The notes: a model not told the origin generated them from the sequence alone. A stretch of 64,000 bases of DNA from Streptomyces sp. NRRL S-350 (GCF_000719705.1 NZ_JOHO01000009.1:1-64000), one strand, 5' to 3'. Shown: positions 53,433 to 62,388, counted from the first letter of the stretch. Numbers and translations: made by a program.

Positions 53433-53999
53433 ATGCCGTCCCCCACGCAGCGCGCCCTGGCCCGGGTGCCGGCCCGGCTGCGCCCCTTCCTGGTGCGGCA
53501 CCGCCGGCTGGTGAAGTTCCTGCTGGTCGGCGGCTCCTGCTTCGTGCTCACCACGGTGGTCAACCTGGAGCTCAAGTTCACCGTGCTGGCGGACAAGCCG
53601 GTGGTCGCGCTGACCGTCGCCACCGTGATCGGCACCGTCGTCTCGTACGTCCTCAACCGCCGCTGGGCCTTCCGGGCCGACGGACGGCAGCGCGAGGCCC
53701 TGCTGTTCCTCCTGGTCAGCGCGGTGGCGATCGGCATCAACGACATGCCGCTGGCGATCTCGCGGTACGTCCTGGACCTGCGCGAGCCGTACATCGGCCA
53801 CCTCGACCAGGAGCTCGCGGACTTCCTCAGCGGCATGGTCGTCGGCACCTTCGTCGCGATGCTGTTCCGCTTCTGGGCGATGCAGCGGTGGGTCTTCACC
53901 AGGCTCGCCGAACCGGCCCCGGGCCTGCCCGCGCTCGTGGGGGCGGCGCCCCCGGAACCCGGTTACGCTGCACCCGAGATGCCACGGGATGTGCCGTAA
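53433..53999 (+). CDS. GtrA-family membrane protein
   Basis: 188 residues with four transmembrane helices (VKFLLVGGSCFVLTTVVNLE; VVALTVATVIGTVVSYVLNR; ALLFLLVSAVAIGI; FLSGMVVGTFVAMLFRFW), the GtrA fold. Such proteins are thought to flip or pass polyprenyl-linked sugars for cell-surface glycans. ATG 53433 is chosen since GACACT lies six bases before it and no ribosome site exists. It ends 8 bp before the ROK gene, whose promoter or coupling lies in its tail. Confidence 0.88.
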   Translation: MPSPTQRALARVPARLRPFLVRHRRLVKFLLVGGSCFVLTTVVNLELKFTVLADKPVVALTVATVIGTVVSYVLNRRWAFRADGRQREALLFLLVSAVAIGINDMPLAISRYVLDLREPYIGHLDQELADFLSGMVVGTFVAMLFRFWAMQRWVFTRLAEPAPGLPALVGAAPPEPGYAAPEMPRDVP

Positions 54000-54007
54000 G
54001 GGGCGAG

Positions 54008-55231
54008 ATGAGCCTGATGCGCGAGCCGGACGGGGTCCGGAGCGGTCCGGCCAGCCAGCAGGGCATGCGCCGGGCCAACCTGGCGCTGGTGCTCGGGGTG
54101 ATCGCGCGCGGCCCGCGCTCGCGCGCGGAGGTGGCCGCCGAGACCGGGCTGACCAGGGCCGCCGTCTCCTCGCTCGCCGAACGGCTGATCGCCGGCGGAC
54201 TGGTCGTCGAGGAGGGGCCCGCGGCGCCCAGCGGCAAGGTCGGCCGCCCCGGCACCGCGCTCGGCCTCGACCCGACCGGGCCGGGCGGCCTCGGCGCCGA
54301 GATCGGCGTCCGGCACCTGGGCGCCTGCGTCGTCGACCTGCGCGGCGAGGTCCGCGCCTGGCGGCGCCAGGAGATCTCCAACCACGGCCGCCGACCCGCC
54401 GCCGTCATGGCCGACCTCGCCCGGCTGCTGCGCGCGGTCGTCGCCGAGGCGGGCCTGCGCCCCGCCGGGCTCACCCTGGCCGTGCCCGGACTGGTCGGCG
54501 GCTCCGGCGCGGTGCTGCAGCGGGCCGCCAACCTGGGATGGCGCGACGTCCCGCTGGGCGCCGAACTGCGCGCGGCACTGCGGCCGGAAGGGGACGGCCT
54601 GGCGGAACTGCCCGTCGACGCAGACAACGAGGCCAACCTGGGCGGCCTGGCCGAGCGCTGGCTGGGCGAGGGCGCCGAGGACTTCCTCTACGTCTCCGCC
54701 GAGGCCGGGGTCGGGGCGGCGATCGTGGTCGGCGGCCGGCTGCTGCGCGGAGCGCGCGGCTACGCGGGAGAGTTCGGCCACGTGCCGGTCCGCCCCGACG
54801 GGCCCCGCTGCGCCTGCGGGGCGCACGGCTGCCTGGAGCAGTACGCGGGCGAGGCCGCGGTGCTGCGGGCGGCCGGCCTGGCGGGAGCCCCGGGTGACTG
54901 GGTGACGCTGCTCGCCGACCGCGCCGAGGCCGGCCACCAGCCCGCCCTCGCGGCCCTGGCCGGGGCCGGCACCGCCCTCGGCATCGCGGCGGGCGGCGCG
55001 GTCAACCTGCTGGACCCGGCCGAGGTGGTCCTGGGCGGCGGCTACGCCCGGCTGGCGCCCTGGCTGCTGCCCGCGATGCGCGCCGAACTGGCCGCCCGGG
55101 TGACCGTCCTGCCCTGGTCCGACGACCGGCTGGCCGTCTCCCGGCTGGGCCGCCGCGGCCCGCTGCTGGGCGCGGCGGTGGGCGTGGTGCGCGCCGTCAT
55201 CGCCGACCCCGGGTCGATCGCGGGCGGCTGA
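54008..55231 (+). CDS. ROK-family transcriptional regulator
   Basis: 407 residues. N-terminal winged helix (NLALVLGVIARGPRSRAEVA, TGLTRAAVSSLAERL) and a ROK sugar-kinase-like domain with the zinc motif CACGAHGCLEQYAGE and the sugar/ATP site GFG-type EAGVGAAIVVGG. It resembles NagC/Mlc/XylR regulators that sense a sugar; the sugar is not evident. ATG 54008 follows GGGGCGAG. Probably cotranscribed with GtrA. Confidence 0.88.
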   Translation: MSLMREPDGVRSGPASQQGMRRANLALVLGVIARGPRSRAEVAAETGLTRAAVSSLAERLIAGGLVVEEGPAAPSGKVGRPGTALGLDPTGPGGLGAEIGVRHLGACVVDLRGEVRAWRRQEISNHGRRPAAVMADLARLLRAVVAEAGLRPAGLTLAVPGLVGGSGAVLQRAANLGWRDVPLGAELRAALRPEGDGLAELPVDADNEANLGGLAERWLGEGAEDFLYVSAEAGVGAAIVVGGRLLRGARGYAGEFGHVPVRPDGPRCACGAHGCLEQYAGEAAVLRAAGLAGAPGDWVTLLADRAEAGHQPALAALAGAGTALGIAAGGAVNLLDPAEVVLGGGYARLAPWLLPAMRAELAARVTVLPWSDDRLAVSRLGRRGPLLGAAVGVVRAVIADPGSIAGG

Positions 55232-55323
55232 CCGCCCCCCGGCGGGGCCGCCCGGCGGCGGAGCGCACCGGGAGCGTCCGGGAGCCGTCCGGACCGGTCC
55301 GGAAACCCGTTCGGAAGCCGTCC

Positions 55324-55370
55324 GAGAGCTGCTCGGGAGCCGTCCGGGAGCTGCTCGGGAGCCGCCCGAA
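55324..55370. repeat. Two-copy 22-bp direct repeat
   Basis: The units 55326-55347 and 55348-55369 (GAGCTGCTCGGGAGCCGTCC...) agree at 20 of 22 bases; shorter related blocks (CCCGTTCGGAA, GAGCCGTCCGG) flank them from 55270 to 55390. Confidence 0.65.
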
Positions 55371-55415
55371 CCCGTTCGGAACCCGTCCTGGGCCGCGCGC
55401 GGACGCCCGGAACAC

Positions 55416-55450
55416 GCCGAGCCCCCGGCCGGTGGGGCCGGGGGCTCGGC
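55416..55450. terminator. Shared terminator of ROK and the DUF3533-like gene
   Basis: 15-bp perfect stem (55416-55430 with 55436-55450) and GGTGG loop, between converging genes. Confidence 0.75.
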
Positions 55451-55477
55451 GGGGCCGCCCGGTGGGGGGCGGGAGGC

Positions 55478-56518
55478 TCAGGCCTCGACAGCGGCGGGCT
55501 CGCGCTCCTCGGAGCGGGGACCGCGCAGGACGGCCAGGAAGGCGATGCCGACGCCGACCACCGCCCAGATCGCCAGGACCAGGATCGGCATCCCCAGGTT
55601 GGTCGAGCCGAAGTAGGCGATCGACTTGCTCGCGCTGGTGCCCGCGCCGTTCGGGATCGCCGATCCGATGGCCCGCCAGAACGGCGGCATCATCGGCGCC
55701 GGGTAGACCCCGCCCGCGCTCGGGTTGCCGAGGACGACGAAGACCAGCACCGCGAGGCCGATGCCGATGATCCCGAACAGGCACTGCAGCGCCATGGTGA
55801 ACGCGCCGACCGAGAAGACCACCAGGGTGCCGACGGCGGTCAGGGCGAGGATCGAGCCGGGCAGCGCGTCCAGGACCGGCCCGGCGATGACCGTGCCGCC
55901 GAGGCCGGCCGCGACCGAGTAGAGCGCCAGCGCCCCCAGGCGGATCAGCAGGCGGTTGGCGTTGGCGGGCTTGGAGCCGGTGCTGATGCCGAGGATCGAG
56001 GCGACCAGGTAGCCGCCGACGCACCAGCCGATCACCAGGTAGAAGGAGGACAGGCCGTTGGTGTCGCCCTTGGCGAGCGGCACGACGTCCTGGACCTTGA
56101 CCGTACGGCCCTGGGACTGGTCGATCCCGGTGGTGATGGACTCGGCGGCCTTGGCGGCGGACGGGCCGCGGGCGCCGCCGACCAGCAGGGTGTCCTCGGT
56201 GCCGTTCGGGTCCACGACCAGCGCGGCGTAGAGCTTCTGGTCCTTGATCTGCGCGGTCGCCGTCTCGGCGTCCGGCGCGGTCTTGGCCCTGACGGCCTCG
56301 TTCGGCACCGATTCCAGCGCCCCGACCAGCTTGGGGGCGACCTGTGGCGGGGCGACCACCGCGATGGACAGGTGCTGCGGCGCGGGCTTGTGCAGCGCTC
56401 CGATGTAGGAGGTGATGAATCCGAGCTGGAGGAGCAGCACTCCGATCACGAGCAGTGCCGCGCGCGGGGTGACCGCGTTCTTGAGTTCGGCGACGAAACC
56501 CTGCCCAGGGGCTGCCAT
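55478..56518 (-). CDS. DUF3533/ABC-2-like membrane protein
   Basis: 346 residues: one N-terminal transmembrane helix (VIGVLLLQLGFITSYIGAL), an external domain of about 140 residues, then five C-terminal helices, the layout of YhgE/Pip and DUF3533 exporters. The likely role is efflux or phage-receptor-like surface function. ATG 56518 is chosen because AAGGAG sits 6 nt upstream; the ATG at 56524 touches the ribosome site. It is divergent from a MarR regulator with a palindrome between, so it is probably repressed by that regulator. Confidence 0.75.
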   Translation of the reverse strand: MAAPGQGFVAELKNAVTPRAALLVIGVLLLQLGFITSYIGALHKPAPQHLSIAVVAPPQVAPKLVGALESVPNEAVRAKTAPDAETATAQIKDQKLYAALVVDPNGTEDTLLVGGARGPSAAKAAESITTGIDQSQGRTVKVQDVVPLAKGDTNGLSSFYLVIGWCVGGYLVASILGISTGSKPANANRLLIRLGALALYSVAAGLGGTVIAGPVLDALPGSILALTAVGTLVVFSVGAFTMALQCLFGIIGIGLAVLVFVVLGNPSAGGVYPAPMMPPFWRAIGSAIPNGAGTSASKSIAYFGSTNLGMPILVLAIWAVVGVGIAFLAVLRGPRSEEREPAAVEA

Positions 56519-56563
56519 CGACATCTCCTTGTGTATCGGCGAAAAACGGATGATCCGGATCAA

Positions 56564-56582
56564 TACTTCATACCATGAAGTA
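56564..56582. promoter_or_regulatory. Candidate MarR operator, transporter/regulator region
   Basis: TACTTCATACCATGAAGTA, perfect 8-bp arms and a 3-bp spacer, centred 55 bp from the transporter start and 70 bp from marR. Confidence 0.7.
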
Positions 56583-56642
56583 GTTCGCTTGTCTCAGCTC
56601 CGCGCCGACGGCCGGCCGCCACCGCTGGGCGATACTGGCGCG

Positions 56643-57092
56643 GTGAGTGACGAGGAAGCCCTGGTGGAGGTGGAGCGCGAGGTCGCGCTGATGTTCCGGC
56701 GGGGCCGGGCCAGAGTGGCGGAGCTCTCACGGCGGGTGCACCCCGGACTGGAGGGGGCGGCGTACAGCGTGCTCGGCTACATCGAGCAGGCCGGGCGGGT
56801 CCGGGTGACGGACGTCGGCGCGCACTTCGCCGTGGGCAAGGCGACGGTGAGCCGGCAGATCCGGGCGCTGGAGGAGCTCGGGCTGGTGGCCCGGGAGCCG
56901 GACCCGCTGGACCGCCGGGCCGCGCTGGTCTCGCTGACCGCGGACGGACGCTCCCGCTACCTGGCCGCCCGTGACGTCCGGATGGGGCGGGTGCGCGAGG
57001 TGATGGGCGGCTGGTCCGCCGAGGACGTGGTCCGCTTCACGGAACTGCTGCGCCGCTTCAACGACGCGCTGGGGGAGTCGTCGGAGGTGTGA
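56643..57092 (+). CDS. MarR-family regulator
   Basis: 149 residues: winged helix with VTDVGAHFAVGKATVSRQIR (recognition) and wing REPDPLDRRAALVSLTADG. It is flanked by the divergent DUF3533-like gene and the downstream efflux pump, both preceded by palindromes. GTG 56643 is six bases after GATACT with no ribosome site, suggesting a leaderless transcript. It probably represses the two transporters and responds to a drug-like ligand. Confidence 0.88.
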   Translation: MSDEEALVEVEREVALMFRRGRARVAELSRRVHPGLEGAAYSVLGYIEQAGRVRVTDVGAHFAVGKATVSRQIRALEELGLVAREPDPLDRRAALVSLTADGRSRYLAARDVRMGRVREVMGGWSAEDVVRFTELLRRFNDALGESSEV

Positions 57093-57168
57093 CCGCGGCG
57101 GCCCGGCGGGCCGGGCGGCGTGCTGACGGGGGCCCGCGACCGCGGGCCTTTACTCGGCCTTGAAGAAA

Positions 57169-57212
57169 GTTGCCTAATTCAACCATCCAGGCTTATGGTT
57201 GCTTAAGGCAAC
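57169..57212. promoter_or_regulatory. Paired palindromic operator upstream of the efflux pump
   Basis: GTTGCCTAATTCAACCAT (57169-57186), an 8-bp spacer, and ATGGTTGCTTAAGGCAAC (57195-57212): an inverted repeat matching at 15 of 18 positions. The right arm is itself a palindrome (GTTGC-TTAAG-GCAAC). Position fits repression of the pump. Confidence 0.7.
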
Positions 57213-57262
57213 GAATTTTCATGATGCGCGTATCCCGCACCCGCCTGCGCCGAAGGACCCAG

Positions 57263-58816
57263 ATGACCGTGACCACCCAGGCCTCGAGCGGCACCGTCGC
57301 CGCCGCCGAAAACGAACAGATGACCCACCGACAGGTGATGGAGGCCCTCTCGGGCCTGCTCCTCGGCCTCTTCGTGGCCGTGCTCTCCTCGACCGTCGTC
57401 TCCAACGCCCTGCCGCACATCCTGGCCGACCTGCACGGCGGCCAGTCCGCCTACACCTGGGTGATCACGGCGGCCCTGCTCACCCTCACCGCCTCCACCC
57501 CGATCTGGGGCAAGCTCTCCGACCTCGCCAGCAAGAAGCTGCTGCTGCAGATCGCCCTGCTGATCTACATCGCCACCTCCGCGCTGGCCGGCCTCTCGCA
57601 GAACACCGGCGAGCTGATCGCCTGCCGCGCACTGCAGGGCGTCGGCGCCGGCGGTGTCGTCGCGCTGGGCCAGATCTGCCTGGCCGCGATGGTCCCGCCG
57701 CGCGAGCGCGGCCGGTACAGCGGCTACTTCGGCGCGGTCTTCGCGCTGGCCACCATCGGCGGCCCGCTGATCGGCGGCGTCATCGTGGACACCTCCTGGC
57801 TGGGCTGGCGCTGGTGCTTCTACGTCGGCATCCCGTTCGCGCTGGCCGCGATCGCCGTCGTGCAGCGCACCCTCAAGCTGCCGGTGGTCAAGCGCAAGGC
57901 GAAGATCGACTACCTGGGCGCGCTGGTCATCACCGCCTCGGTCAGCCTGCTGATGATCTGGATCACGCTGGCCGGCAAGAACTACGCCTGGCTGTCCTGG
58001 CAGACCGCGGCCATGGTCGGCGGCGGCCTGCTGCTGGGCGCGCTGGCCGTCGTGGTCGAGCGCCGGGCCGCCGAGCCGATCATCCCGCCGGACCTGTTCA
58101 AGTACCGCACCGTCACCCTGGCCGCCGTCGCCAGCGTGCTGGTCGGCGTCGGGATGTACGGCGCGACCACCTTCCTCAGCCAGTACTTCCAGCTGGCCCG
58201 CGCCAAGTCCCCGACCATGGCCGGCCTGATGACCCTGCCGATGATCCTCGGCCTGGCCGTCTCCTCCGCCGTGGCCGGCCGGCTGATCACCAAGTACGGC
58301 AGGTGGAAGGCCTACCTGGTCACCGGCACCGCCCTGCTCGCGGTCGGCTTCGGCCTGCTCGGCACCGCCCGGGTCGACACCAGCTACGTGCTGCTCTCCG
58401 TCTACATGGCGATCACCGGCGTCGGCCTGGGCCTGACCAGCCAGAACCTGGTGCTCGCGGTGCAGAACACGGTGCCCCGGCACGAGCTCGGCGCGGCCAG
58501 CTCGGTGGTCACCTTCTTCCGCACCATGGGCGGCGCGATGGGCGTCTCCGCGCTCGGCGCGCTGATGACCAACAAGGTCGGCCACTACCTGACGGAGAAC
58601 CTGGCCGCCGCGCACATCCCGGCCGGCCACGCGGCCGCCGGCGGCGGGATCCCGGACCTGCACAAGCTGCCGGCCCCGATCGTCCCGCTGGTGACCGACG
58701 CCTTCGGCCACGGCGTCGGCACCGTGTTCCTGTGGGCGGCCCCGTTCGCGGCGCTGGCCTTCGTCACCGTGCTGTTCATCCGGGAGACGGTGCTGAGGAC
58801 CACGCAGGAGAACTGA
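57263..58816 (+). CDS. DHA2-family 14-TM drug efflux pump (EmrB/QacA type)
   Basis: 517 residues with 14 predicted transmembrane helices. Motif A-like WGKLSDLASKKLLLQ after helix 2, and motif C-like GGPLIGGVIVDT in helix 5, are DHA2 antiporter features; CRALQGVGAGGVVALGQ lies in helix 4. ATG 57263 chosen since AAGGA lies 5-6 nt upstream; the frame stays open upstream to 57170. It exports hydrophobic or cationic drugs in exchange for protons. It lies 170 bp after marR and a paired operator. Confidence 0.9.
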   Translation: MTVTTQASSGTVAAAENEQMTHRQVMEALSGLLLGLFVAVLSSTVVSNALPHILADLHGGQSAYTWVITAALLTLTASTPIWGKLSDLASKKLLLQIALLIYIATSALAGLSQNTGELIACRALQGVGAGGVVALGQICLAAMVPPRERGRYSGYFGAVFALATIGGPLIGGVIVDTSWLGWRWCFYVGIPFALAAIAVVQRTLKLPVVKRKAKIDYLGALVITASVSLLMIWITLAGKNYAWLSWQTAAMVGGGLLLGALAVVVERRAAEPIIPPDLFKYRTVTLAAVASVLVGVGMYGATTFLSQYFQLARAKSPTMAGLMTLPMILGLAVSSAVAGRLITKYGRWKAYLVTGTALLAVGFGLLGTARVDTSYVLLSVYMAITGVGLGLTSQNLVLAVQNTVPRHELGAASSVVTFFRTMGGAMGVSALGALMTNKVGHYLTENLAAAHIPAGHAAAGGGIPDLHKLPAPIVPLVTDAFGHGVGTVFLWAAPFAALAFVTVLFIRETVLRTTQEN

Positions 58817-58849
58817 CCGCGGAGAAGCGACCGGCGACGGGATACGCGA

Positions 58850-58885
58850 ACGGGCCGGGGAGTGTCTCGACACTCCCCGGCCCGT
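58850..58885. terminator. Shared terminator of the efflux pump and the small pit partner
   Basis: 17-bp perfect stem (58850-58866 with 58869-58885) closing on TC, between converging genes. Confidence 0.8.
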
Positions 58886-58917
58886 CGCGTTGCGCTCGGT
58901 GCGCGCCTACCGGCCGC

Positions 58918-59169
58918 TCAGTGGCCCGCGATCAGCGTCAGGCCGTAGCCGACGGCCGCGGCGCACAGCGCGAAGCAGGCGTAGGCGCCGACCAGGGCCG
59001 GCTTTCCGCCGCCCGCGGGCCCGGCGTCGCCACCCTCGCGGGCGGCGCTCAGCGCGGCCTCGCGGCGGGACAGCGCCAGGATGCCGAGCGCGAAGACGGC
59101 GACCACGGCGAGGGTGACGCCGAAGCTGATGCCGGCGGTCTGGGCCAGGGCGTTCCACTTGATGTGCAT
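58918..59169 (-). CDS. Small membrane protein downstream of pit
   Basis: 83 residues with two transmembrane helices (ISFGVTLAVVAVFALGILAL and ALVGAYACFALCAAAVGYGL) joined by a 25-residue loop. No named domain. It follows the pit gene by 26 bp on the same strand and is likely an accessory to the transporter. ATG 59169 follows GGAG-like sequence. Confidence 0.75.
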   Translation of the reverse strand: MHIKWNALAQTAGISFGVTLAVVAVFALGILALSRREAALSAAREGGDAGPAGGGKPALVGAYACFALCAAAVGYGLTLIAGH

Positions 59170-59195
59170 GGTGAGTGCTCCTCAGTCCGCGGTGC

Positions 59196-60383
59196 TCAGG
59201 CCGCGACCGTGGTCGAGGCGGGGGTGGGGACGTTCGCGGTGGCGGCCGGAGCGACCTCGACCGGGGTGACGTCGTGGACCTCGTTGACGTCGTTGACGTT
59301 GTCCGCGTCCACCGGCTGGCGGCGGGAGACCAGCCACATCGCGCCGGAGCCGGCGACCAGCAGCGCACCGACCAGGACGACGCCCCAGGTGCCCTGCTCG
59401 GCCAGCAGGGCCGCGCCGCCCGAGACCACGGCGGCGGCCGGCAGGGTCAGGCCCCAGGTGTAGACCATGCGGCGGACCATGCTCCACCGCAGCTCGCCCT
59501 TCGGCCCGCCGAGGCCGGCGCCCATGATGCCGCCGGAGCAGACCTGGGTGGTGGAGAGGCCGAAGCCCATGTGCGAGGAGGTCAGGATGACGGTCGCGGC
59601 GGCCGACTCGGAGGCGAAGCCCTGCGGCGGGCGGATGTCCGCCAGGCCCTTGCCCATCGAGCGGATGATCCGCCAGCCGCCCATGTAGGTGCCGAGCGCG
59701 ATCGCGGCACCCGCGGAGACGATCACCCAGGTGGGGGGCAGCGCGCCGTGCGGCAGGGCGCCGACCGAGACCAGCGTCAGGGTGATGATGCCCATCGTCT
59801 TCTGGGCGTCGTTGGTGCCGTGCGCGAGCGAGATCAGCGAGGACGAGAAGATCTGGCCGGTCTTGAAGCCCTTCTCGGTGGCCGCGCCGCCCTTGCGGGT
59901 GATCGCGTACGCCAGCTTGGTGGCGCCCCAGGAGGCCAGGCCGGCGACGAACGGGGAGGCGACCGCCGGGATGACGATCTTGGTGACCACGGTGTCGAAG
60001 TTGACGCCGTTCATGCCGACACCGACGACCGTGGCGCCGATCAGGCCGCCGTACAGGGCGTGGGAGGAGCTGGACGGCAGTCCGCGCAGCCACGTCAGCA
60101 GGTTCCAGAGGATCGCTCCGGCCAGGGCGGCGAAGATGATCTCGGGATGGACGCCGGCCTTCTCGTTGACGATGCCACCGGAGATGGTGGTGGCGACCTT
60201 CACGGACAGGAACGCGCCCGCGAAGTTGAGGACGGCCGCGATGGTGACCGCGACCTTCGGACGAAGGGCCCCGGTCGCGATCGCGGTGGCGGCCGCGTTG
60301 GCGGTGTCGTGGAACCCGTTGGTGAAGTCGAAGGCGAGCGCCGTGATGATCACAACGGCTACCAGGAACGAGATGTGTTCCAT
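59196..60383 (-). CDS. pit: PiT-family inorganic phosphate transporter
   Basis: 395 residues, about ten transmembrane helices. The duplicated PiT signature is present as FDFTNGFHDTANA and AHGTNDAQKTMGII, with SSSHALYGGLIGA and SSHMGFGLSTTQV phosphate-site segments. Low-affinity, proton- or sodium-coupled phosphate uptake. ATG 60383 is preferred to a TTG six bases upstream. A PHO box 63 bp before the start implies PhoP control. The C-terminus carries an Asp/Asn/Val- and Pro-rich tail. Confidence 0.93.
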   Translation of the reverse strand: MEHISFLVAVVIITALAFDFTNGFHDTANAAATAIATGALRPKVAVTIAAVLNFAGAFLSVKVATTISGGIVNEKAGVHPEIIFAALAGAILWNLLTWLRGLPSSSSHALYGGLIGATVVGVGMNGVNFDTVVTKIVIPAVASPFVAGLASWGATKLAYAITRKGGAATEKGFKTGQIFSSSLISLAHGTNDAQKTMGIITLTLVSVGALPHGALPPTWVIVSAGAAIALGTYMGGWRIIRSMGKGLADIRPPQGFASESAAATVILTSSHMGFGLSTTQVCSGGIMGAGLGGPKGELRWSMVRRMVYTWGLTLPAAAVVSGGAALLAEQGTWGVVLVGALLVAGSGAMWLVSRRQPVDADNVNDVNEVHDVTPVEVAPAATANVPTPASTTVAA

Positions 60384-60715
60384 ACCCAAACAATCGTCGT
60401 AGTTGTCGCACGGACGTTGGTGTCCTCGCGACCGTAGGTGCGCTTGGTAAACGGAAGGTGAACTCGGCCGGGAATCGTGGTTCCGATGGTTGACTCGCAG
60501 TGACCGCAGGCTTTCATCGGGGTGACCTGAGCCCCGCTGAGCTGCCCATCGGCGAAGAACGCCCCGGTTCGTGCCGGTTTGCTGAGAGCTGTCTCACAGG
60601 CCCGCCGAGAATCGACCTCCTGGTACGCGTGCACCCTGTTTCCGGCGAGTAACCCGTGGGAGGATCTGCGGGATCCGGGAGACCGGGACAGGGCACGGGC
60701 GGGGAGGACCAATCC
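60384..60715. other. Divergent intergenic region pit / NlpC gene
   Basis: 332 bp; contains the pit PHO box and the ribosome-binding site of the NlpC gene (GGGGAGGA at 60700). The middle (60470-60660) has nothing I recognise. Confidence 0.5.
60446..60463 (-). promoter_or_regulatory. PHO box (PhoP direct repeats) of pit
   Basis: Minus-strand GTTCACC (60457-60463) and GTTTACC (60446-60452) are exactly 11 nt apart, the direct-repeat unit spacing of streptomycete PhoP sites. Confidence 0.75.
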
Positions 60716-62314
60716 ATGGGCGGGGCTGCACAGCGAACGGAGACGGCAGGCGTACGCCCCTGGGTGCGGGCGGCGCTGCGCTGCGGGGCCGTCCTCGCGG
60801 CCGCCGCACTCGCCCTGCCGGCCGCCGCCCAGGCCGCCTGGGCCGCACCCGACCCGGGCACCGGCACCGTCGTCGCCGGCTCCGACCCGCTCGCCGCCGC
60901 CAAGGCCACCCTCGGGCCGCTGCTCGACCAGCTGCACACGCTCTACCAGAGCGCCGAGGCCGCCACCGAGCAGTACAACGGGACGGTCGCCAGGATCGCC
61001 GAGCAGCAGGCCTCGCTCGCCGACCTCCAGGGCCGGTCGGAGCGCCAGCAGAAGCAGGTCGACGCCGGCACCGACATCGCCTCCCAGCTCGCCGCCGCGC
61101 AGTACCGCAACGGCGCCGCCTCCGCGTACGCCGAACTGCTGCTCTCCAAGGACCCGTACGAGGCGGTCACCATCGCCGAACTGCTCGCCGCGGCCAGCCG
61201 CTCGCAGTCGGAGTTCCTGGACCGGCTGAAGAGCGACCGGGACGCGCTCGACGCGCTGAAGAAGCAGACCGAGGACGTGCTGAAGTCCACCCAGGAGCTG
61301 GTCGCCCAGCAGGACGCCGCCAAGGCCAAGGCCGCCGCCGACCTCGCCTCCGTCGAGCAGATGGTGGCCTCGCTGACCGGCGCGCAGCGCACCGAACTCG
61401 AACAGTTGGAGAAGGCGAAGGCGGACGAGGCGCAGCTCGCGTTCCTCGCCACCGGGGCGCTCGGCAAGGGCGAGCGCACGCCCTCGCTGCAGGGGCGCGC
61501 GGCGGTGGCCTTCGCGCTGGCCCAGCTGGGCAAGCCGTACCTGTGGGGCGGCACCGGGCCGGGCTCCTACGACTGCTCCGGCCTCACCTCGCAGGCCTGG
61601 CTGCACGCGGGCAAGCCGATCCCGCGCACCAGCCAGGAACAGTGGGCGCAGCTGCCGCACGTGGCGCTGAACCAGCTGCGGCCCGGCGACCTGGTGATCT
61701 ACTTCCAGGACGCCTCGCACGTCGGGATGTACATCGGCGGCGGGCTGATCGTGCAGGCGCCGCGGCCCGGGGCGTTCATCAAGGTGTCGCCGGTCGGCTC
61801 GATGCCGATCCTCGGCGCCGTCCGGCCGGACCCGTCCGGCACGGCGGACGACGCGGGTGGCGCCTGGAAGGTGCCCGACCTGCCGGCCGGCTGGGACACC
61901 GTCACGCCGATAGCGCCGAGCCCGGCCGGCCAGGTGCCCCCGCCGGCCACCGGTGGCCCGGCCACGCCGCCGGCCCCGGGCGAGCCCGCCGGCACGCCCG
62001 GCACCCCGACGACGCCGACCGCACCGACGACGCCCGGCGGGACGGGCACGCCGACCGACCCGGGCACGCCGTCGGGCACCGGAACGCCGACCCCGACCCC
62101 GACCCCGGGCACCCCGACCGGAACCCCGGGCACCCCGACCGGGACGGGCACCGGCACCCCGGCCACGCCCGGCCCGACCGGCACCGGCACCGGCACCCCG
62201 GCAGGCACCCCGAGCGGCACCCGCTCGACCGGCGCGTCGGCCGGTACCTCGACCGGCGCCTCGGCGCCGGGCAGCGCCACCGCGACGCTGCCGCTGGGCA
62301 CGCCGACCCACTGA
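60716..62314 (+). CDS. Secreted NlpC/P60 peptidoglycan endopeptidase
   Basis: 532 residues. Signal peptide to about residue 44 (AAAALALPAAAQAAWA), a coiled-coil region (about 65-240), then an NlpC/P60 domain with Cys287 in YDCSGL and His335 in DASHVGMYI. The last 130 residues are a Pro/Thr/Gly tail built from GTP/TPG repeats, probably wall-spanning. It should cut D-gamma-glutamyl-diaminopimelate stem peptides in the cell wall. ATG 60716 follows GGAGG by 8 nt. Confidence 0.92.
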   Translation: MGGAAQRTETAGVRPWVRAALRCGAVLAAAALALPAAAQAAWAAPDPGTGTVVAGSDPLAAAKATLGPLLDQLHTLYQSAEAATEQYNGTVARIAEQQASLADLQGRSERQQKQVDAGTDIASQLAAAQYRNGAASAYAELLLSKDPYEAVTIAELLAAASRSQSEFLDRLKSDRDALDALKKQTEDVLKSTQELVAQQDAAKAKAAADLASVEQMVASLTGAQRTELEQLEKAKADEAQLAFLATGALGKGERTPSLQGRAAVAFALAQLGKPYLWGGTGPGSYDCSGLTSQAWLHAGKPIPRTSQEQWAQLPHVALNQLRPGDLVIYFQDASHVGMYIGGGLIVQAPRPGAFIKVSPVGSMPILGAVRPDPSGTADDAGGAWKVPDLPAGWDTVTPIAPSPAGQVPPPATGGPATPPAPGEPAGTPGTPTTPTAPTTPGGTGTPTDPGTPSGTGTPTPTPTPGTPTGTPGTPTGTGTGTPATPGPTGTGTGTPAGTPSGTRSTGASAGTSTGASAPGSATATLPLGTPTH

Positions 62315-62327
62315 CGCCGCTCGACCC

Positions 62328-62365
62328 GGAGGCCGCCCCACGTCGTCGTACGCGGGGCGGCCTCC
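62328..62365. terminator. Shared terminator of the NlpC gene and the oxidoreductase
   Basis: 12-bp perfect stem GGAGGCCGCCCC/GGGGCGGCCTCC (62328-62339 with 62354-62365) between converging genes. Confidence 0.75.
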
Positions 62366-62388
62366 GTCCGTGCCGGGGCCGGCCCGGG

